In this document: one piece after another, positions 49,682 to 61,578 of the stretch
Position numbering within the stretch: the first letter of the stretch is position 1
Layout: each line of letters starts with the position of its first letter
Assembly (NCBI GenBank): GCA_037957365.1
Contig: JARHVA010003263.1
Span: forward strand, 492,501 to 556,500
From: Torreya grandis
Lineage: Eukaryota > Streptophyta > Pinopsida > Cupressales > Taxaceae
Direction: 5' to 3'
Length of the DNA stretch: 64,000 nt
The notes under the pieces: generated by a model
What the model was told of the DNA's origin: nothing
Databases searched by the model: none
The model's input: only the letters and a program-made list of their open reading frames with translations
Made by a program: the position numbers and the translations under genes

Positions 49682-50204
49682 TATGACAGTGCACGACCCC
49701 TTTGTTAGTGGTGAACTTGAGGTTATTGATAACATCTTATTTTTGTTGCCTCTAACCTTTAGTCGGATCATTGCTTACTTAGCCAAATAAAACTTTGAAT
49801 CCCATGTACATGTCATCTTTAATAAAATATACCTCTAAAATAATGGGTATCAAGTTCTCCCAATAATATATCTGTTACAAAAGGATTAGGACCCAATCAC
49901 TTTATATTGTAGCTAAATTTACTATTATAGTCTAGATAAATCTTATGACAAATACTTTTATAATACATACTCTCTTTATAAAAAATGAGAGAGATATATA
50001 TTACATGACACATTTAACATATTAATGGCTTGATTATGCTATTAAATCGCAAACATCTAAATGACATTATATGAGAAACTGGTGAATGACAAACTTTAAC
50101 ATTCTTACATACACTCTTTTTTAACATTCTTACATGGACTCTTTTAAAAAGAAAAAAAACTACTCAACATGTAGTCACTTTAACTCTAAGTAGAACTATG
50201 GTAG

Positions 50205-50206
<2 letters not shown>

Positions 50207-50257
<51 letters not shown>
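50207..50257. repeat. (AT)n microsatellite
   Basis: An uninterrupted AT run of 51 bases. Confidence 0.97.
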
Positions 50258-50262
<5 letters not shown>

Positions 50263-51193
50263 TTATAAAATCCCAAGAAGAAAGACAAGTGACCAGTTTA
50301 ATATTAAAATATTGACTAAAAAACAACTTTAGTGTACCTAGCATTATAGAATTGGCTGGAATAAATGGTTAAAACTTCAAGGCAAATTAAAAGATACATG
50401 GGTGGATTTTTTCAACAGTATGTGGGAGGACTGCACTAAATCTGGAATAAATCAAACTAGTTTTTGAATCTGTGCAGAGTCTAAGTAACATGCTTTCCAT
50501 AGGAGATAGTTATTTTACTATTTCACCATAGAGCACAAACACGACATCAATTTCAAGGACTGCACATGATGGAAGATCGCTGACGAGATTCTCATGGAGA
50601 CTCAAGAGTCGAATTGAGTGAAAATATCACTATCAAGGCATTAAAACTAATCTAACACATGGTTGAGATGCACGTTTTAGAATACGAAGTAAGAGATGCA
50701 CGTTTTAGAATCAACCATGAATGTCAATGCCATGATGCCATGGAGGAGACGAGAACATATCTTGAATGAAATCAGAGTTTAGTCATGCATGAATGCACTA
50801 TAATCACTTAAACATCTGAAATGCCTTCACAATGATGGATACCACAATGGAAATTTGACTAAAAAATAAAAGCACACAATAGACAAATAAGATTGCATGT
50901 ATGTTACTATCAAAATTAGTCTACATATTAAATCATTAAGATACAGAAGTGCACATATCTGTACAAAATATCTTACCTTTTAAGAAACTATCTTAACTAT
51001 TGTAAAGTTAATATGGAAGGAATTCATCAATGGCGCAATAGTAGACTGAAGTGCACCTCGAAATAATTCAAAATGCAATTCTTCCATCGTAGAGGTTATA
51101 CCGTTGTGATACAAAATGAGACATTTGAATCATATTACCACAATCAAATCTTACTTATCAGTCAGCATACGAATAAGTACATACATAGCCTCC

Positions 51194-51222
51194 TTGACTC
51201 CTACATGTATGGAGTCAAGGCT
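51194..51222. repeat. Near-perfect 29-base palindrome
   Basis: Arms ccttgactcc (51,194-51,203) and ggagtcaagg (51,213-51,222) flank tacatgtat, itself almost palindromic. Could form a hairpin on either strand. Not followed by a T run, and no gene lies beside it. Confidence 0.75.
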
Positions 51223-51501
51223 TATCAATTATGACTCTTAAATCTACAATCTCTCCACGATATTATTCATGTGAGTTATTGAAACAACTCACACACATAT
51301 AACTTCATAAATAATTATCACTGAATACCATAATATGACCGTACTAAACTCAAATATCTAATAGATGATAGTTTAAAATTGATCTTCCCTCCACTCATGT
51401 TAAATGATGTACATGGTGTAGTTGATTAAAGTATGATTAATTTATTATCAATTAACATTCATAAAATAGTAATATTGCGAAAAGAAGGATTGGATTAGTG
51501 A

Positions 51502-52345
51502 TGGAGAGAGGCAATTTTTTGAAAGATTATGAGTAGGAAAGAGGAGATGGAGATGGTGATGTGGAGGGTTACAGTGCAAGGCCCAAGGGTCCTCTACAAG
51601 CAAAATATGACACAAAGGTGGATCCTCTGGGTTAGGGTTGTCATATTGTAGGTGACCAAAATAAGGAGAAAGTCTCAAATAACTTTAACAAGGGCACAAC
51701 AAGCTATTATGGAGGTCCTAAATAAAAAAAATCTTGGGAGGCTAAGCTCATAGGTAAAGTAGGGGAATATGAAGAAATTGGTCCAATTGAGGAGCTGAAA
51801 TTTTCCAAGGATTCAAGAGGATTTCATATAGATGTGTCAGATTCTCTTAAGGTAAAAACATCTTCTAGATTAATGCATGCTCTTGTGGGGAAGTTTATGG
51901 GAGCTCATCCCCATATAGATGTCTTTAGATAGTGGGCGTCCAGGTGATGGACTCTAAAGAGACATTTAGAAATCTCCTCAATGAGAAATATTTTTTTATT
52001 GATCCAATTTAATAATTAAAAGAGTATCTTGGTGGTAGGTCCTTGGGTTTTGGGGAGATCTAGTTTGTTTCTCAAAAAGTGAAGGCTAGGATTTCATCCC
52101 GAGCAAGAAAATATCAATTTGATGCCAATTTTGGTTGGGCTTCCAAGGCTTCCATTTGAGTTTTGGGAAGAGGAACTATTCATCAATGTTGAAGAAACCA
52201 TTGGGTATTTGATTACTTTTTATTCTACTAATAGAGCAAGGACTTGTATTGTGCATGCCATGTTTTCTATCAATGCCCATATGGATCAAGAATTATCTTC
52301 TATTATTTTGAACTCTTATAGTGGTCCCTTCTTTGAGTATTGAAT
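51502..52345 (+). pseudogene. DUF4283-containing ORF1 of a plant L1-type retrotransposon (mildly decayed)
   Basis: The ATG at 51,502 opens a frame that stays readable for about 450 bases with a handful of stops. Residues include RLMHALVGKFMGAHPHIDV and, after a stop, WTLKRHLEIS. A frame change then leads to VVGPWVLGRSSLFL and the open stretch 52,119-52,343 with MPILVGLPRLPFEFWEEELF. These are the consecutive landmarks of the DUF4283 domain found in ORF1 of plant L1 elements and in related host proteins. The zinc knuckle and the ORF2 endonuclease/RT are not seen downstream, so this is a 5' fragment or a non-autonomous derivative. The opposite-strand frame at 51,448-51,678 is a shadow. Confidence 0.7.
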
Positions 52346-53248
52346 AGGTAGGCAATAATCAATCATCAAGAGGGTGATTAAAGTAAACTCTTTCCATTAC
52401 ACTCCCCTATTTTTTGAAGGTTTTCAATCTATCAAAGTGTACATAGGGTTTCAAATTGAAAATAATCAAAATAGAAAATTTTGTGTGGAATATTTTAGAT
52501 TGTGATATCTTAGATTGTTTAGAAGACATAAACATAAAAGGTGCAATGATCTATTTTCGATCATAGTCAATAGATATAAACCTATAGTCAACATACTCAA
52601 ATGCCCTATAATTTTATCCACTTATAGCAGTCTTATCCAATAATATTTTATTATTTTATCTTGTGACTTCCATATATATATATTTTTTGTATCTTCATGT
52701 CAGTCAATCATAATAGTTAACTAGGATAAATATACAATCAATAGACACGAAAAAACTTGTGTTAAAATCCATTTGAAACTAACATATCTAAAATAAATTC
52801 CTTGTTTTGTTTCTAATCTTGAGCATGCACACTCACCTCTTTCACTAATTTACACTTTCAGACATTCATCATAGTCAATATGAATCATGTTTTGAGCTAA
52901 GTAATTTTATTTCTAAGTGCTTATTAGTTTTCCATATTTAACATTTGTCAAAATTAGAATTGTTAATTATTTTTTATCTTTAGCATTATGATAATTTCTA
53001 TTTTAATACCTATATTTAGAAATAGATTTTATGTGTTTTATCAAAATTAGGGTAAAACATGTTGGTGAACGTGCCCTATTATTTTCTATCCCTTTATTTC
53101 TTATTTGGTCTTCAATTTAATTTTTAAATTTAAATTTATTTTTTCTTTGATTCATATAAACTATGTTCCAATGGTTTTATAACTCATAGGAGCTATAATT
53201 TCAGGAAAATCAGTTATTATTTTTACCTAATCCATGGTGTAAGGGGTG
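52346..53248. other. Unassigned AT-rich interval
   Basis: Nothing recognised on either strand, and in particular no L1 ORF2 endonuclease or RT. Confidence 0.45.
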
Positions 53249-53253
53249 TTCCC

Positions 53254-53488
53254 TGTTGGCTCCAGTAACAATACAAAAAATTAGAAATTACATCATGAAC
53301 ATAGATTTTATACACAACATAAAATATTATTATGTCATATTAATATTTACAAGAAGGGTGAAAGATTATAAAGCTTTCAAGGGTAGTTATGGGTTTCAAC
53401 TAACCCATGAACCAACTTTTTATTTTGAAAAATAAAACTAACATAATAAATAAATAAATAAATAAATGTAGATCATAATGACCCAACA
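53254..53488 (-). repeat. Element E 3' LTR
   Basis: Shares attagaaattacatcatgaa, acacaacataaaatattatt and ccatgaaccaa with the right copy. In minus orientation it begins tgttgggtcatt. Confidence 0.8.
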
Positions 53489-53501
53489 AATTCCCCCTTG
53501 A
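53489..53501 (-). other. Element E polypurine tract
   Basis: Minus strand caagggggaattt, directly before the 3' LTR start. Confidence 0.7.
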
Positions 53502-54696
53502 TCCAAATGATGTAGAAGATATAAGAACATGATCAATGACTTTGAAGTCATCAAATAAACTCTAAAACAACTACAAATGGTGTATTGTACATCTTTCTTC
53601 TGACCAAAACTAATTCATTCCATACATAACCCCACACTATGATTTATGTTATAAAAGGTTGATGAACATGATCAAGGTTTCTTCATCCCCTATGATTATC
53701 ATATCATACTATAGTATAAAATGATCAAATCCTATCCAAATCCATCGATCCACATAATGATCCATCTAGAAGCAAGTAAAAGTAACCAAACCATATTGTG
53801 CATGGCACATCTCCTTGATGTCCAAAAAATATTGACAACCTTTACTCAACACTACTAGTGATAGTAACCCCTATTAACTCATACTATCATTTATGACTAA
53901 TCGACGACATACCAATACTATATCTTCTCCCCCATTAGGTGAGAGGTGAGAAGTTATGCAATGAGAGAAACAAAATAAAACAATCATACCTACTCCATGT
54001 TGTGAATATTATAGATAAAAATCCAAAAGTAATGCTACCCAAATTTCCATTCAAGCATTGAACCCAAACTCTAAGTGAATAGCTAACTAGAGAAGGGTAG
54101 AAGTCCTCCAACCTCCATTGTGACACATAAAATTTTTCAATCACAAATATCCTTATAGATTTGTAAAGGATGATACATTCCCTGACATCTCAAGCATGAG
54201 GTGGTATTATGAAATTTCACATTTTAAAGGTCTCGATTTCCATTGAAAATACACCTTTATACATCATGTTTAATAAGTTTATCACAAAAACCACATAGAA
54301 AAGCTTCAAAACACAAAATAAATTATTTTGTTATGTCTAAAATATTTTAAAACCTATAAATCACTTGGTCACATGACCATCTTTAGATAAAATGGTCACA
54401 TATTATAAAAGGTACAATAAGTGTCATAAGTGTTATGTGAATTATGCCTTTATATCTTCACCTATTATAACTCCTTTTACAAAATTAGATAATGTTAAAA
54501 GAATAAATTTTGACAAAAAAATATAACTCTAATGGGTTTTCAACCCTTCACCTCCTTCTTATCGAAAGACTAACAAAAATTTATCTCCATTTCCCCATCA
54601 ATTAATTTTGACCATCTAATCTCAAAATATTGTATATATCCTTGGTTTGTAGAATGAAAATTTTGAAAACTAAATTACACTAAAATCTTTGGCAAG

Positions 54697-54699
<3 letters not shown>

Positions 54700-54763
<64 letters not shown>
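54700..54763. repeat. (AT)n microsatellite inside element E
   Basis: An uninterrupted AT run of 64 bases. Confidence 0.97.
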
Positions 54764-54765
<2 letters not shown>

Positions 54766-55349
54766 ATGCATGAAAAAAACCTAGTATGGTGTTGGTTTTT
54801 CATGGAACCCACATAACATTTAAAAAAATCAAATATGTTATGGCTTTTGTGTGATTTATCCCTACAGGATGTTGTAATGAGTTAATGCTTGATGTCATAT
54901 AGTTTAGATATGAATTTTTTATGGATTTGAAAAAAAAACTTTGTATCATGCTCCCATCTCCTGTGCTAGTTTGATTTCCATTTGTGCCATTCTAATTGCC
55001 TTTTATACCATACATGTAGTGCCATATTTTTTTTTCAAATAAATTTATCACTGTTGTAATTTTTTTTTTACTTTTCTAATCCACAATTGTAATGAATTAT
55101 AAAAAAATAAGAAATCCATTATATGTTATGTGGACTATACATAGATAGGTATGTAATAAAAAGAAATCATTTGAAAATAATACTACACAAAAAAATCTCA
55201 ACTTGGAGTGTCATACCATGACATCTATTCACCAATCAAAGTTGAATTCTTTGTATATCATTGCCTTTAAGATAAAATTTCATATTAAAAAAATGGTTCT
55301 CTTTTCTTTTCATATGTTTTTAGAAGTTATTCAATCCTCAATATGCCAA

Positions 55350-55361
55350 GATATGATACCA
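55350..55361 (-). other. Element E primer-binding site (initiator tRNA-Met type)
   Basis: Minus strand tggtatcatatc, one base from the LTR end. It matches tggtatcagagc at 10 of 12 positions. Confidence 0.75.
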
Positions 55362-55362
55362 C

Positions 55363-55604
55363 TGTTGTCTCTAGGAATGAGAAAGTAAATTAGAAATTAC
55401 ATCATGAACACATATTTTTTACACAACATAAAATATTATTATGTTGGAAAAATATTTATAAAAAGGGTGAAATCTTATAAATATTTCATGGGTAGTTACG
55501 GGTTTTAATTAAACCATGAACCAATTTTTTATTTTGAAACATAAAACTTACATAACCAATAAATAAATAAAATAAATGAAATCATGGATCATAATAACCC
55601 AATT
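55363..55604 (-). repeat. Element E 5' LTR
   Basis: Right member of the LTR pair. Its inner end tgttgtctct aligns with tgttggctcc of the left copy. Confidence 0.8.
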
Positions 55605-55609
55605 TTCTC

Positions 55610-56516
55610 AAAATATTCAATCTATTAGATATCACTATATATGTATTTTAGTTTCCACATACCTCACAATATATTATAAATGCAAAGGGTTTTATTTTTC
55701 AAGTAGAGGAATCCTTCAATTATTTTTTCTTGTACTAGACTAGTAAAAGGTTAGCCTTGGGAAGTTACTCTCAACATACACTAGAGATAAAATAGTGTCA
55801 CTATGAGAATGGTGAATTCCTCTGTAGTTATTTTTTTCTCAATCATGTTAACTATTTATAATTGAGATCCATATATATGAGATCCTACAAATTGTAGACA
55901 CATAAATATAGTCATAGGTACATGATAATGCTAATTCTTAAAACATTTCAAACCACATGACTTGCGCTAAAATATATTAATCTTATTTTCCAATCATTTA
56001 TATGTGATATTTAAATTTTTTTCAATTACTACTACAAATAAATATCAATTTAAAATTAGTAATCTATCTAAAATCATCTTTAAACTCTCTCCAATAAAGA
56101 AAAAATGTCCCTGACCCTCCTTGACAAGTCCATGTTAAGAAAATAAGGGCTTAGTTCACTATTAACCACTTAAGTTAGTTACATCTCACACCAAATAATG
56201 GTTAGTTTTCTAAATAAAAAACATGTGTTTGGGTCTTCTTACGTATTTCACATTGTTAGCTAAAAAAAATTGTTAAAATATTCACCTATATACATATTAA
56301 GAGGAATTAATTTTGACCACTTGTTATTAACTTGGTACAAGCATATACACTTATAAAAATTGATAAAATATTCCTTATTCTCTCCAAATTATAAATCACT
56401 CAAAATAAGTAGGCATAATCCAAGTTAATTTCCTTATAAATCAAGTCAGGAATTATCATTGTCAAGAACTAAATCCATTTTCAAGTTGCATGCATATAGG
56501 CAAAGGATAATATTTT
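55610..56516. other. Unassigned gap between elements E and F
   Basis: About 0.9 kb of AT-rich sequence, no feature recognised. Confidence 0.45.
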
Positions 56517-59390
56517 TGTTAGAGGTATAATCATTGAGAATGGGGGGTGAATCAATGATGCAAGATAATCCAATTCAATTCCCAACTCTTAAACATCCAG
56601 CATACATCAACTTGATCAAGAAACATAAACATGAAAATACATACATCCAAAGCATACATCACATGAACACATCATATATATGGGAAAACCTCTTGGTGGA
56701 TAAAAACCACTAAACCCTACAAGATGGACTATAGTCTTATAAAAAAATATAGAATTTATACCAGCACCCACTTATCAATCAATAGCCATTCCTTATTTTA
56801 GTGAGACACCAATTCCACAAGGAGCTACTTCCCCTATCTAGTTGAGCACCCATAACAACTAGACCTTTAGCAAGATTTACCATTTAAAGAGGAACCAACC
56901 CCATTGAAAACCATATACCCACTCATATACCTAAATATATCACCTTAAACACCTATTTCTACTCTTCAACTGATGATGATCACCTTTATCTGCATTCTTT
57001 ACCTCTAATCTCTCTCATGTTGCCTCTAGGGATAACTTGCCTAAACTACCTCTTATAAGATCATTAGGCTCAATGAGATGTGTTTCCTCCTACATAAAAT
57101 TGATCAAATAAACATGTATAATATTTTTCACATTCTGATGGTCCTAACTAACATGTTCCTTCTCATTCAAAGGTTCTCTACTTCTCTTCAATCCTCACTT
57201 CCACAATGAAAAACAATTAGTCTAATTAGACCTTGTACTTATACCACTCTCTTCCTTTAACCCATATTAGTTGGCCAACATGATTTAAATATTTTAATCA
57301 CCTTTAACATAAGTCCATACACATGTTATATGTGATAACCACACTCTTCATAGGTTAGTATTTACCTCATTAGCCTCAAACCACCATTAGGTCTTAGTGA
57401 GACCTAAAACAATTAGGCCTTCATACTCACACATTATATGTGAGACTACTTGGAAAACCTTCATATTTTATCAATAATTAAAAAACATAAAACATATCTC
57501 CAATATCCATTTATCACTCTTATATGGGTTTATTCCACTTGGAACACCAACTCAACACTTAAATCTACCAATTAGGTCTCCTTGCTCTTCATGTCTTCAT
57601 ACACAGAAAACATAGTCTTAAACTTCTGAAGCAACTACTTAAATATTTAAAAAATACATATGATTATATAACATGGTTTAACCCTTTATTACCTTAGATA
57701 CATTTCCATGTGCTTTATACACTTCAACACAGGATTTAAGCATTCAATTTAACTCTCTCAAAATGACCACTCAGACTAGTCACACATAGTCAAAATACAA
57801 TTAAACTATTTTGACTTTATATAACTAATAAAGGGAATAAAATGACATAAAATACCATTTAATAAATATTTTAAACTTCCTTTACATATTAATATTAATT
57901 TTTTCCCTCAACTCTGCATAGAACACCTTTAACTTACCTCTATAAGATGGTCACTCAATCTACCAGTGCATTCAAAAAATACAGTCAACTTTTAAGAATT
58001 TTTTCACCCTTAATATGGTTTGATCAAACATGAAAAATAAATAAATATATTCCTCATAAATTTTATAACATTATCCAATATTTATTTCATTTTTTAACAT
58101 CAAAATACTATCATGAATAATTCAATTATCCTTCTCAGGTCACTTTCAAAACATGGTCAAACACACAATCAACTTTAGAGATTAAAATATTTGATTGTAT
58201 GAAAATTAAAAAATTATAGATATATTATATGGATTCATATTTAAGTCCTTTACAATTTTTATTTTTACTTCATCAATAAATTCATCTTGGATCAAAAGAC
58301 ATATTTCAAAAACTATAAACTAGTTTTCCCTCATTAATTTGAATATTCAAATTCCAACAGTCACTATGTAAATACAAAACAACTGACACTTTTCATCATC
58401 TCATCTCTCCTAAAAACTTTGAATAAATATTATATATCAATCTCCTCATGATATTCCTATCTTTAACTCTTTAACACTCATTGTCAATCTTTGACATAGA
58501 CATACACGATTAATACACTTGGCATCCTCGTGTGCCTTTTGAGCACATTGAATTTTTTAATCCAATGAGTTTAAACCACTTGGAATCCCTAGGTGAAACC
58601 TTGAATATTTGACTAAATATGATCCTACATTATCATTTTCTCACCATTGATCTCTATCTGATATTTTTCATGCTCACCATTAAATTTGCTGCTCAAACTC
58701 CATGATTGTGACACATGTCACTAGCACATGCAATCTTGACTATTTGAATTCAAACCATGTTGTTGGATCCTTATCCAATCATATTAATTTTTCACTATTA
58801 TAACTATTATTTAATTAAATTCTCACTATTATATCTCCTCTTGAAACTTTGGTTAAGTATAGAAATCTAGTGAACTCTGTCTGATAGGCCAATTTTTCAC
58901 TGTTATAACTTTTGCTACGCTTAATGTCCATAACTAAAATTCGAACCACATGATCACCTCTCATATTTTAATCCATCCATATATCAAAATTATCCTAAAA
59001 CCTTCACAAATTTTAAATATGACATCATCAATCTACTCACTCAACCTTATCTATCAAGATGACTACTTGAACATAGACACTAATATGATTGCTCTAATGA
59101 ATTTATTTCACTTAAAAAAGCACTAAAATCACTCATAACACCCCATAGGCTCCATGAAACATGTCCATACTATCAATATCATCCACCAATTACCTCACTA
59201 AGTCAAACACTCTCCAAACCATCAATCTGGTCACTTTGTCATTAATACACTATAAATCATGCTCTCCTTGACATCAATAACAACCTAACATCAATGGCCA
59301 TGATCGAGAATATCTCCATTTGTCATTGATCGAAAAAAACCATTGGAGTGACTTCATTTTAATAAATACTTCATTTTAGCTTCTTCATTC
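56517..59390 (-). repeat. Element F 3' LTR
   Basis: Co-linear with 61,579-64,000 over more than 2 kb (roughly 80-85% by eye). Shared blocks include gatgcaagataatccaat, ctactcttcaactgatgatgat and gagcac-ttgaattttt. A 7-bp-stem hairpin (taggtct-tagtg-agaccta) is kept in both LTRs at 57,388-57,406 and 62,452-62,470. The inner end near 59,390 is inferred from the polypurine tract. Confidence 0.75.
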
Positions 59391-59395
59391 TAATC

Positions 59396-59549
59396 TTTCT
59401 CCCCCTTTGACATTAATGACAAAGGATCTCTTCTTCAATATGCCAATAATCATTCCTCAACATCATGTACACATTCAAATACTATTTGAGATGCTCAGGA
59501 AACTTACACACTTACAAGTATAAAAATAAATTTCTCCCCCTTTGACATT
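59396..59549 (-). other. Polypurine tract(s) of element F
   Basis: Minus strand aatgtcaaagggggagaaa occurs twice, at about 59,397-59,415 and 59,531-59,549. The one nearer the LTR is the likely primer for second-strand synthesis and the other looks like a duplicate. Confidence 0.6.
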
Positions 59550-59559
59550 TACCAGTTTT

Positions 59560-60072
59560 AACTTGGAATTTTTTGATCCTTGGACCTGAAAAAATACTCA
59601 CAGAGCTTAAAAATCTGCCCCTAACATTGTGCTCCATCTCATGTCATCTATTCTTTGACATACACCAATCTGAACTTTGGATTTTTTGATCCTTAGACCT
59701 GTCTACCTATAGAGCTTCACAAGCTTCCTTTGCTCATGCATGAATATTTAATTCCTTGTCAAAACACATAACTTGGTTTGATCAAGTCATCATATCAATC
59801 TTCTCAAAATCATAACTATAGTATACATCTTCACACATGCTCCCCCTCACATCATATACATCTTCTTTAAGCCACTTAAGATAATTTATTTAGCTCCCCT
59901 TTAGCCAAACATATCTCAAATGATATTCTTGTTCTACAACATCAACCAAAGCTCAAATGGCATCCACCATGATTCTTCTTAATGTTAAGTGTCTCCTTGA
60001 AGCCTAGATAGAGACACCCTATCCCATAATGTCCTAGAACAATGTGAAATAAAGAGTTTCCCACAAATCCTC
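59560..60072 (-). other. Element F untranslated 3' interior
   Basis: No domain. ttttttgatcctt-gacctg occurs near 59,575 and 59,680, a degenerate duplication with a period of about 105 bp. Confidence 0.45.
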
Positions 60073-61560
60073 TTATTCCTTCTCCTCCTTGGTCAACTGA
60101 TATTGATAATTCTCATTCTTATTCTTAGGCTTAAGAGAAGTAACATGCTCATCCACTACAATATTTCCCTTTTTTTTAAAGAATGAATTGACAATATATG
60201 GAGTTAAAAAATATTCATGACATACCTTTTCATTTGAAGAAATAACCTCATCAATAGGCATTAATAATTGATGTTCTTTGCATGAAACTTTCTCAATAAG
60301 AACAAGATGTTCTCTTGGATCCATACATACCTTATAACTAGCCTCAATTAGCACTTTGGTCTTTTTTGAGCTTGACTTGAACTAAATTTTGATTCTCCTT
60401 TTCTATCTGGACAGGTGATACATTCTCTTTCAATTCCTTAACCTTCTTCATATTTGATTCCTCTTTTGCTTTAGTAGGCAGTCCACCTTGATATTTTAGC
60501 TCAACTGAATTAGTTTTTTTGTATTTACTTCCTTAGGATTCCATACCAAGAATTGATCTTTATTGAACACACTAGGATACCCATGCACTTTCTTATGACT
60601 TGATAGTTTTCTTATAAAATATCTTGCAATATGACAAACTTGATGATAACTAAAATAAATAAAATCATTCATACCTTCTACTTGATGAATATTATGAATC
60701 TTAGTGAACATACCATCTTGTCCCTTAGGCATGCATTCTAGGGTAGAATCTATAAATATGTCTCATGTCATGATAATTATAGTAGACTACATTATCCATA
60801 CCTCTCGTTGACCAACTACTCTTCCTTCTACAATTTATTGCCTTATGACCAAACTTGTGACAAGCATAACAATGATCATTAAAATATCTTTCATACCTCA
60901 TGGAACTTGGCTTCCTGATGAATCTTTTTTTATTGATCTTGGTGCTTTCATCCTTCTTGTCTTGAGTTGACCTCTCTTGCTCTTTCTTAGTCTTGATTAC
61001 CTTGACAATAAATTTCTCATGCTCATCCTTCAATGAATCTAGCTTAATATTTACTTAAATGATCTCATCCTCTTTAGATCTCATACTTGAACTTAAACCT
61101 CTAATTGAATTATGATAACTTGGATAATCTCATTATCCCTCTTAGCTTATTTAGCCATGTCATCCTTCAATCTACATGCTTGATCTTTAATAATATTTAT
61201 AGAATAAAGATTTGAATTCAACTCATCATGTTCACCTCAATTTTAACTTAACCTAGCATTTATCTCTTCTAACTAAGTTTTGAGATGTCTACATTATTCT
61301 TTTTTTGAGCTCAGATTAGTCTTTATAATCTTTAATTGATCCTTAAGATCTAGAATGGTTATCTTATCTTCTTTTATTTTTTCACATATTCCCTCAATCT
61401 TGGTTTGCAAAAGACTTACCTTTTATCTTTTTTCCATGAATTCCTTGGATTTTTATTGAAAAGCATTGACCAATAACCTTAACTCTAAATTTTATTTCCT
61501 CAACTGCTTAGCCATCTTTGTACCTTGGATCACCTTCAAGTCGTTAGCTTGTATAGAAGG
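60073..61560 (-). pseudogene. Element F gag: coiled coil and three zinc knuckles (broken)
   Basis: Minus strand. From just after the primer site to about 61,040 the frames are rich in K, E, L and D with helix-forming spacing (a coiled coil) but hold many stops. The open stretch 60,725-61,033 carries a complete CCHC knuckle: C55, C58, H63 and C68 of that frame (genome 60,830-60,871). Two further knuckle-like repeats follow, VVYYNYHDMRHIYRFYP (same frame) and FIYFSYHQVCHIARYF (60,496-60,732), in which the expected cysteines are mostly tyrosine or phenylalanine. The acidic open stretch 60,073-60,354 ends the region. The N-terminal gag domain usual in copia elements is not seen. In relatives the knuckles bind the element RNA. 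Confidence 0.7.
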
Positions 61561-61564
61561 TCCT

Positions 61565-61576
61565 GATCTGATACCA
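61565..61576 (-). other. Element F primer-binding site (initiator tRNA-Met type)
   Basis: Minus strand tggtatcagatc, two bases from the end of the right LTR, matching the plant initiator site at 11 of 12 positions. Confidence 0.85.
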
Positions 61577-61578
61577 AT

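Larger units (their letters stand above)
49682..51501. other. Unassigned region right of the nest
   Basis: No coding domain recognised. CG dinucleotides are somewhat more frequent at 50,560-50,760 than elsewhere, which could mark younger or less-methylated sequence. Contains an (AT)n run, a short direct repeat (agatgcacgttttagaat at about 50,666 and 50,693) and a hairpin (51,194-51,222). Confidence 0.4.
53254..55604 (-). mobile_element. Element E: short copia-like LTR element without recognisable genes
   Basis: Short direct repeats (53,254-53,488 and 55,363-55,604) act as LTRs. The minus strand shows an initiator-tRNA-Met-type primer site next to the right LTR and a polypurine tract next to the left LTR. 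Flanks ttccc (53,249-53,253) and ttctc (55,605-55,609) look like a 5-bp duplication with one change. The 1.9-kb interior has no gag or pol that I can read and holds a long (AT)n run. It fits a non-autonomous LTR element that depends on another copy's proteins. The copia-like label rests only on LTR size and primer type. Confidence 0.75.

Noticed and set aside
51448..51678. Minus-strand open frame rich in P, H and L
   Set aside because: Opposite the N-terminal part of the DUF4283/L1-type ORF1.
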